DNA from: Actinomycetota bacterium
GTDB taxonomy: Bacteria > Actinomycetota > Thermoleophilia > Gaiellales > Gaiellaceae
Direction of reading: 5' to 3'
Assembly (NCBI GenBank): GCA_013697465.1
Contig: JACCWU010000238.1
Span: 1-8,557, forward strand
DNA length: 8,557 nucleotides
The first letter of the stretch is position 1. Each line of letters opens with the position of its first letter. Both the position numbers and the translations under genes were made by a program. The notes beneath the pieces are model-generated. The model was not told the origin of the DNA. It saw only the letters and a list, made by a program, of their open reading frames with translations, and made no database searches. This document shows positions 6,049 to 8,557 of the stretch, piece by piece.

Positions 6049-6348
6049 TCACTCGCGCTCGGACTCGGAGGTCTCCGAGTCGAGCTCGAGCGCTTCGGCG
6101 CTCTCGGCTTCCTCGCCGAGATCCTCCGCGACCGCGTACCCCTCGAGCCGCTGCGGCTCGCCGTGCGACTCGCGCTGGCGCCGAACGGCAACGGCGACGA
6201 GCGCCGCCAGGATTCCGGCCGAGACGAGCCCGAGCGCGACGAAGGCCGCGAGCTTCCACGCGTGGTGGTTCCGTTGCTTGCGGCGACGCTTAAGGGCCTT
6301 CAGCGCGACGAAGCCGACGAGTGCGTTCCTCTTGGTGAATATCTTCAT
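6049..6348 (-). CDS. Small single-pass membrane protein of unknown function
   Basis: 99 residues; I do not recognise a family. It starts MKIFTKRNALVGF, has a strongly basic stretch (KALKRRRKQRNHH, 17-29), one hydrophobic segment at about 32-55 rich in Ala/Val/Leu followed by RR, then an acidic tail (about 75-99, rich in Glu and Ser). By the positive-inside rule both flanks of the membrane segment are basic, so topology is unclear, though the larger charge cluster is N-terminal. The ATG at 6346-6348 is chosen because the protein-like sequence begins there; the frame stays open upstream, but only as an Arg/Asp-rich shadow of lpdA. The gene begins 20 bases after the lpdA stop with no Shine-Dalgarno on its strand, so it is probably co-transcribed and possibly leaderless-like or coupled. 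Expression and function are unproven. Confidence 0.7.
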   Translation of the reverse strand: MKIFTKRNALVGFVALKALKRRRKQRNHHAWKLAAFVALGLVSAGILAALVAVAVRRQRESHGEPQRLEGYAVAEDLGEEAESAEALELDSETSESERE

Positions 6349-6368
6349 GCCCGGAGGGTAACGAACCG

Positions 6369-7763
6369 CTACCTCCGCCGCGGCGGCAAGTGGATCGCGC
6401 GGCCGAGGGCGACGAGACCCGCTTCCTTGATCGCCTCCGAGAGCGTCGGGTGCGGCGCCATCCCGTCCGCGATCGTCTCCACGGTCGCCTCGGCGTCGAG
6501 GGCGATGACTCCGGATCCGATCAGGTCGGTCGCGTGAGGCCCGACGATCACGATTCCGAGGAGCTCGCCATACGTCGTCTCGTGGATCGACTTGACCCAA
6601 CCGGTCGTCTCCCCGGACATCACGGCGCGCGCGTTCGCCACCCACGGGAACCGGCCCACGGCGACGTTCTCGTCGCCATGACGCTCCCGGGCTTCCGCCT
6701 CCGTCAGCCCCACGCCCGCAATCTCGGGATCGGTGTAGATGGGCCGCGGGACGGCGGGATCGCCGATCTCGACGTCATGGCCGAGGGCATTCTCGGCGGC
6801 GATCTCACCCTCGCGGAACCCCGTATGCGCGAGCTGCCAGTAGCCCGCGACGTCGCCGCCGGCATAGATGTGCGGAACGGACGTGCGCCTGTGGGAGTCG
6901 GTCTGGACTCCCGAACGGGGATCGAAGGTGACACCGGCTTCCTCGAGCCCGATGTCTTCGACGAGCGGCGCCCTCCCGACCGACACGAGCATCAAGTCGC
7001 ACTCGACGCTCTCGCCTTCGCCGAAGTGGACGACGAGACCCGAGTCCGTGTCCTCGACCCCCGTGCACTGCTTGCCGAGATGGAGGACGATTCCGCGCTT
7101 TTTGAAGGCCTTCTCGAGCTCCTTGGTCGCATCGGCGTCCTCCTGCGGAATCAGCGACTGGAGCATCTCGACGATGGTCACCTCGGTCCCGAACCGCTCG
7201 AAGATGGAGGCGAACTCACAGCCGATGATCCCGCCGCCGAGGACGACGAGCCGCTTCGGGACCTCGGTCTGCGCGAGCAGTCCCGTGGAGTCGATACACC
7301 GCGGCGAGTCGAGCCCCGGGATGGGTGGACGCATCGGGAACGAGCCGGTCGCGACGATCGCGCTCGTGAAGGTGACGACCTCCCCACCCTCGACGGCGAT
7401 CGTGTTCGCGTCGCGGAAGCGGCCGGTGCCCTTGATCCACTCGACGCCATTGGCCTTGAAGAGCGATGCGACGCCGCCGGTCATCTGGCTCACGACCGCG
7501 GCCTTCCACGTGACCGCCTGCGCGAAGTCGAGCGCCGGCTCGCCGACGCTCACGCCGAGCTTCGGATCGATCTCGCGTGCCGCGTGCAGGGCGTGCGCTG
7601 TCTGTACCCACGCCTTCGTGGGGATGCAACCGACGCGGAGGCACGTTCCGCCGAGCTCGGGCTCCTTCTCGATACACGCGACACGCGCCCCGAGCTGGGC
7701 CGCGCGGATCGCCGCCGTGTACCCGGCCGGCCCGCCGCCGAGAACGGCTACGTCACATTCCAT
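6369..7763 (-). CDS. lpdA: Dihydrolipoamide dehydrogenase (E3 of 2-oxoacid dehydrogenase complexes)
   Basis: 464 residues, the usual length. A cytoplasmic flavoprotein that reoxidises the dihydrolipoyl groups of E2 and passes electrons to NAD+. The FAD domain opens with VAVLGGGPAG (5-14). The redox-active disulfide is GGTCLRVGCIPTK (38-50, Cys41 and Cys46); the common Asn-Val and Pro-Ser are Arg-Val and Pro-Thr here. The NAD domain has VVLGGGIIGCEFAS (173-186) with the acidic Glu199 that favours NAD+ over NADP+. IYAGGDVAG (299-307) is the second FAD motif. The C-terminal interface domain ends with HPTLSEAIKEA, giving the His438/Glu443 catalytic pair. The ATG at 7761-7763 has AAAGGA ten bases upstream. 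An E2 gene end lies two genes upstream, supporting a role in the same complex rather than as mercuric or glutathione reductase. Confidence 0.95.
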   Translation of the reverse strand: MECDVAVLGGGPAGYTAAIRAAQLGARVACIEKEPELGGTCLRVGCIPTKAWVQTAHALHAAREIDPKLGVSVGEPALDFAQAVTWKAAVVSQMTGGVASLFKANGVEWIKGTGRFRDANTIAVEGGEVVTFTSAIVATGSFPMRPPIPGLDSPRCIDSTGLLAQTEVPKRLVVLGGGIIGCEFASIFERFGTEVTIVEMLQSLIPQEDADATKELEKAFKKRGIVLHLGKQCTGVEDTDSGLVVHFGEGESVECDLMLVSVGRAPLVEDIGLEEAGVTFDPRSGVQTDSHRRTSVPHIYAGGDVAGYWQLAHTGFREGEIAAENALGHDVEIGDPAVPRPIYTDPEIAGVGLTEAEARERHGDENVAVGRFPWVANARAVMSGETTGWVKSIHETTYGELLGIVIVGPHATDLIGSGVIALDAEATVETIADGMAPHPTLSEAIKEAGLVALGRAIHLPPRRR

Positions 7764-7773
7764 GGTTCGCGAA

Positions 7774-7779
7774 TCCTTT
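7774..7779 (-). promoter_or_regulatory. Ribosome binding site of lpdA
   Basis: AAAGGA on the minus strand, ten bases before the ATG at 7761-7763. The spacing is slightly long, but the site supports this start. Confidence 0.5.
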
Positions 7780-7798
7780 CGTCGAAGACTCGCGGCCG

Positions 7799-7804
7799 AT
7801 CCTA
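7799..7804 (-). promoter_or_regulatory. Possible -10 element for lpdA
   Basis: TAGGAT on the minus strand matches the TANNNT -10 pattern common in actinobacterial promoters and would give a leader of roughly 30 bases before lpdA. No good TTGACA-like -35 lies 16-19 bases upstream, where the palindromic repeat begins, so this is tentative. Confidence 0.3.
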
Positions 7805-7805
7805 G

Positions 7806-7858
7806 CTGGGGTCAGACCCCAGACCTGGCCGACTCGGACACGTCCAGGTCCTGACCCC
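7806..7858. repeat. Compound palindromic repeat with GGGGTC core
   Basis: Three nested symmetries. CTGGGGTC-A-GACCCCAG (7806-7822) is a palindrome with 8-bp arms and a single central base. GGGGTCAG (7808-7815) also pairs perfectly with CTGACCCC (7851-7858), and ACCTGG (7823-7828) pairs with CCAGGT (7844-7849), making a longer hairpin with a 15-base loop and one asymmetric internal loop. No T-tract follows. It fills most of the 104-bp gap between the GNAT gene and lpdA and differs in sequence from the 5880-5955 units. A REP-like element is the best reading; an operator or transcription-stop structure is possible. Confidence 0.8.
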
Positions 7859-7867
7859 GGAGACCTC

Positions 7868-8338
7868 TTACAACTCACGTCGCATGGTGATGCTGGCGGC
7901 GCCGCCGTCCTCGTGGACGCGCTGGAACTCGTGCTTCTCGTAGAACGAGACGAGCGCGTCGTTGTCGCTGGGGACGCTCAGGCTGAGGGCGCGGTGGCCC
8001 TCCTCGCGTGCGCGCTCGACGAGCGCCTCGAGCAGCGCCTCGCCGAGGCCACGCCCGCGCCGGCTCGGCACGACGGCGACCGCGAGCTCCGGAGTGGTCT
8101 CGTCGACGAACCCGTATCCGGGGTGGTCGCGGCGGAAGAGCCGATACCACGCGGCACCGACCGGGAAGCCCTCGTCGAGAGCGACGACGGCCGTGTCCCC
8201 GGGTCTTCCCCAACCCTTGACATAACGCGCGACGGGTCCCGGCTCCTCGCCCGGATCCCGCTCGCGCCAGTAGTACGCGTGGTGGAGCATGTCGCGAAGA
8301 AAGCGGACGTCCGAGCGGCTGCCGCGACGGATGACCAC
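7868..8338 (-). CDS. GNAT family N-acetyltransferase
   Basis: 156 residues, normal for a single-domain GNAT protein that transfers an acetyl group from acetyl-CoA to an amine. The acetyl-CoA loop is the R-x-x-G-x-G motif RGRGLG (94-99), preceded by the beta-4 strand ELAVAVVPSRR (84-94). The later part has SVPSDNDALVSFYEKHEF (121-138), with Asn126 and Tyr133 at the usual motif B positions; the Tyr is the typical general acid. The acceptor cannot be predicted. The start is GTG at 8336-8338, only nine bases after the E2 stop and without a clear Shine-Dalgarno, so coupled translation from E2 is likely. Position between E2 and E3 genes suggests co-expression with the dehydrogenase complex but does not prove a shared function. 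The stop TAA is followed by the palindromic repeat. Confidence 0.88.
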   Translation of the reverse strand: MVIRRGSRSDVRFLRDMLHHAYYWRERDPGEEPGPVARYVKGWGRPGDTAVVALDEGFPVGAAWYRLFRRDHPGYGFVDETTPELAVAVVPSRRGRGLGEALLEALVERAREEGHRALSLSVPSDNDALVSFYEKHEFQRVHEDGGAASITMRREL

Positions 8339-8347
8339 GCCGACAGC

Positions 8348-8557
8348 CTAAAGCGCCAGCGAGGGCGTCTCGACGAAGGCCTTGAGCGTGCGGAGGAACT
8401 CAGCTCCCTCGGAGCCGTCGATCGCGCGGTGGTCGCAGGTGAGCGTCATCGTCAGCGTGGGCACGACCAGAAGCTCGCCCTCGACGACGAGGGGTCGATC
8501 CTCGATCGAGCCGACCGCGAGGATGGCGGCCTGCGGCGGATTCAGCACGGCGACGAA
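8348..8557 (-). CDS. 2-oxoacid dehydrogenase E2 acyltransferase, C-terminal end (cut by window edge)
   Basis: The last 69 codons and TAG stop of a gene entering from the right edge. The peptide begins FVAVLNPPQAAILAVG and contains CDHRAIDGSEGAEFL (41-55 of the fragment), the catalytic HxxxDG motif with His43 and Asp47. This is the trimer-forming catalytic domain of lipoyl-dependent E2 enzymes (dihydrolipoamide acetyl-, succinyl- or branched-chain acyltransferase). The lipoyl and subunit-binding domains would lie outside the window, so the acyl substrate cannot be told from this fragment. The lpdA gene two genes downstream encodes the partner E3. Confidence 0.93.
   Translation of the reverse strand, partial: FVAVLNPPQAAILAVGSIEDRPLVVEGELLVVPTLTMTLTCDHRAIDGSEGAEFLRTLKAFVETPSLAL

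Noticed and set aside
4677..6293. Plus-strand ORF of 538 codons opposite the hisC-like gene
   Set aside because: It runs through hisC, the hairpin repeats and the small membrane protein gene, and its C-terminus becomes nearly all Arg/Ala/Pro. It is not protein-like.
6349..6645. N-terminal extension of the small membrane protein into lpdA
   Set aside because: The extra 99 residues are Arg/Asp/Gly-rich and overlap the lpdA coding end; the protein-like sequence starts at the ATG at 6346-6348.
6390..7805. Plus-strand ORF of 471 codons opposite lpdA
   Set aside because: Antisense shadow of a well-supported dihydrolipoamide dehydrogenase; rich in Arg/Asp/Leu with no motifs.
1..8557. A new defence, mobile or secondary-metabolite system
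   Set aside because: All supported genes fall in known metabolic or envelope families apart from one small membrane protein. No transposase, integrase, nuclease, toxin-antitoxin pair or biosynthetic megasynthase is present.

Overview
This 8.6 kb window is dense, high-GC bacterial chromosome, roughly two-thirds G+C by eye. Every gene I can support lies on the minus strand. GTG starts are frequent (five of the seven complete genes and starts visible here apart from lpdA, the LCP gene and the small membrane protein), neighbouring genes overlap by GTGA junctions, and an LCP protein with a C-terminal LytR_C domain sits next to nucleotide-sugar genes. Together these suggest an actinobacterium, possibly a deep-branching lineage such as Thermoleophilia/Gaiellales. 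That placement is an inference from protein style, not from a marker gene.

In the direction of transcription (right to left), the window opens with a metabolic block. It holds the C-terminal end of a 2-oxoacid dehydrogenase E2 acyltransferase (8348-8557, cut by the window edge), a GNAT acetyltransferase (7868-8338), a palindromic repeat (7806-7858), dihydrolipoamide dehydrogenase lpdA (6369-7763) and a 99-residue single-pass membrane protein (6049-6348). E2 and E3 so close together suggest a pyruvate- or branched-chain-type dehydrogenase complex locus whose E1 genes would lie beyond the right edge.

A 184-bp gap with two tandem 38-bp hairpin units (5880-5955) separates this block from a HisC-like aminotransferase (4740-5864). 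A 91-bp leader follows, then the envelope block: an LCP (LytR-CpsA-Psr) glycopolymer transferase with an extra C-terminal domain (2714-4648), UDP-glucose 6-dehydrogenase (1446-2717), a 174-bp gap, a sugar-phosphate nucleotidylyltransferase with a left-handed beta-helix tail (156-1271), and the first 53 codons of a phosphomannose-isomerase-type cupin (1-159, cut by the left edge). The likely shared theme is supply of activated sugars (UDP-glucuronate, and a GDP-mannose-type NDP-sugar) and attachment of the finished glycopolymer to the cell wall.

I see no rRNA, tRNA, CRISPR array, transposase, phage gene or defence system, and no clear candidate for a wholly new biological system. The items most worth a second look are the two different palindromic repeat families in the intergenic gaps, the unassigned C-terminal domain of the LCP protein, and the small membrane protein.
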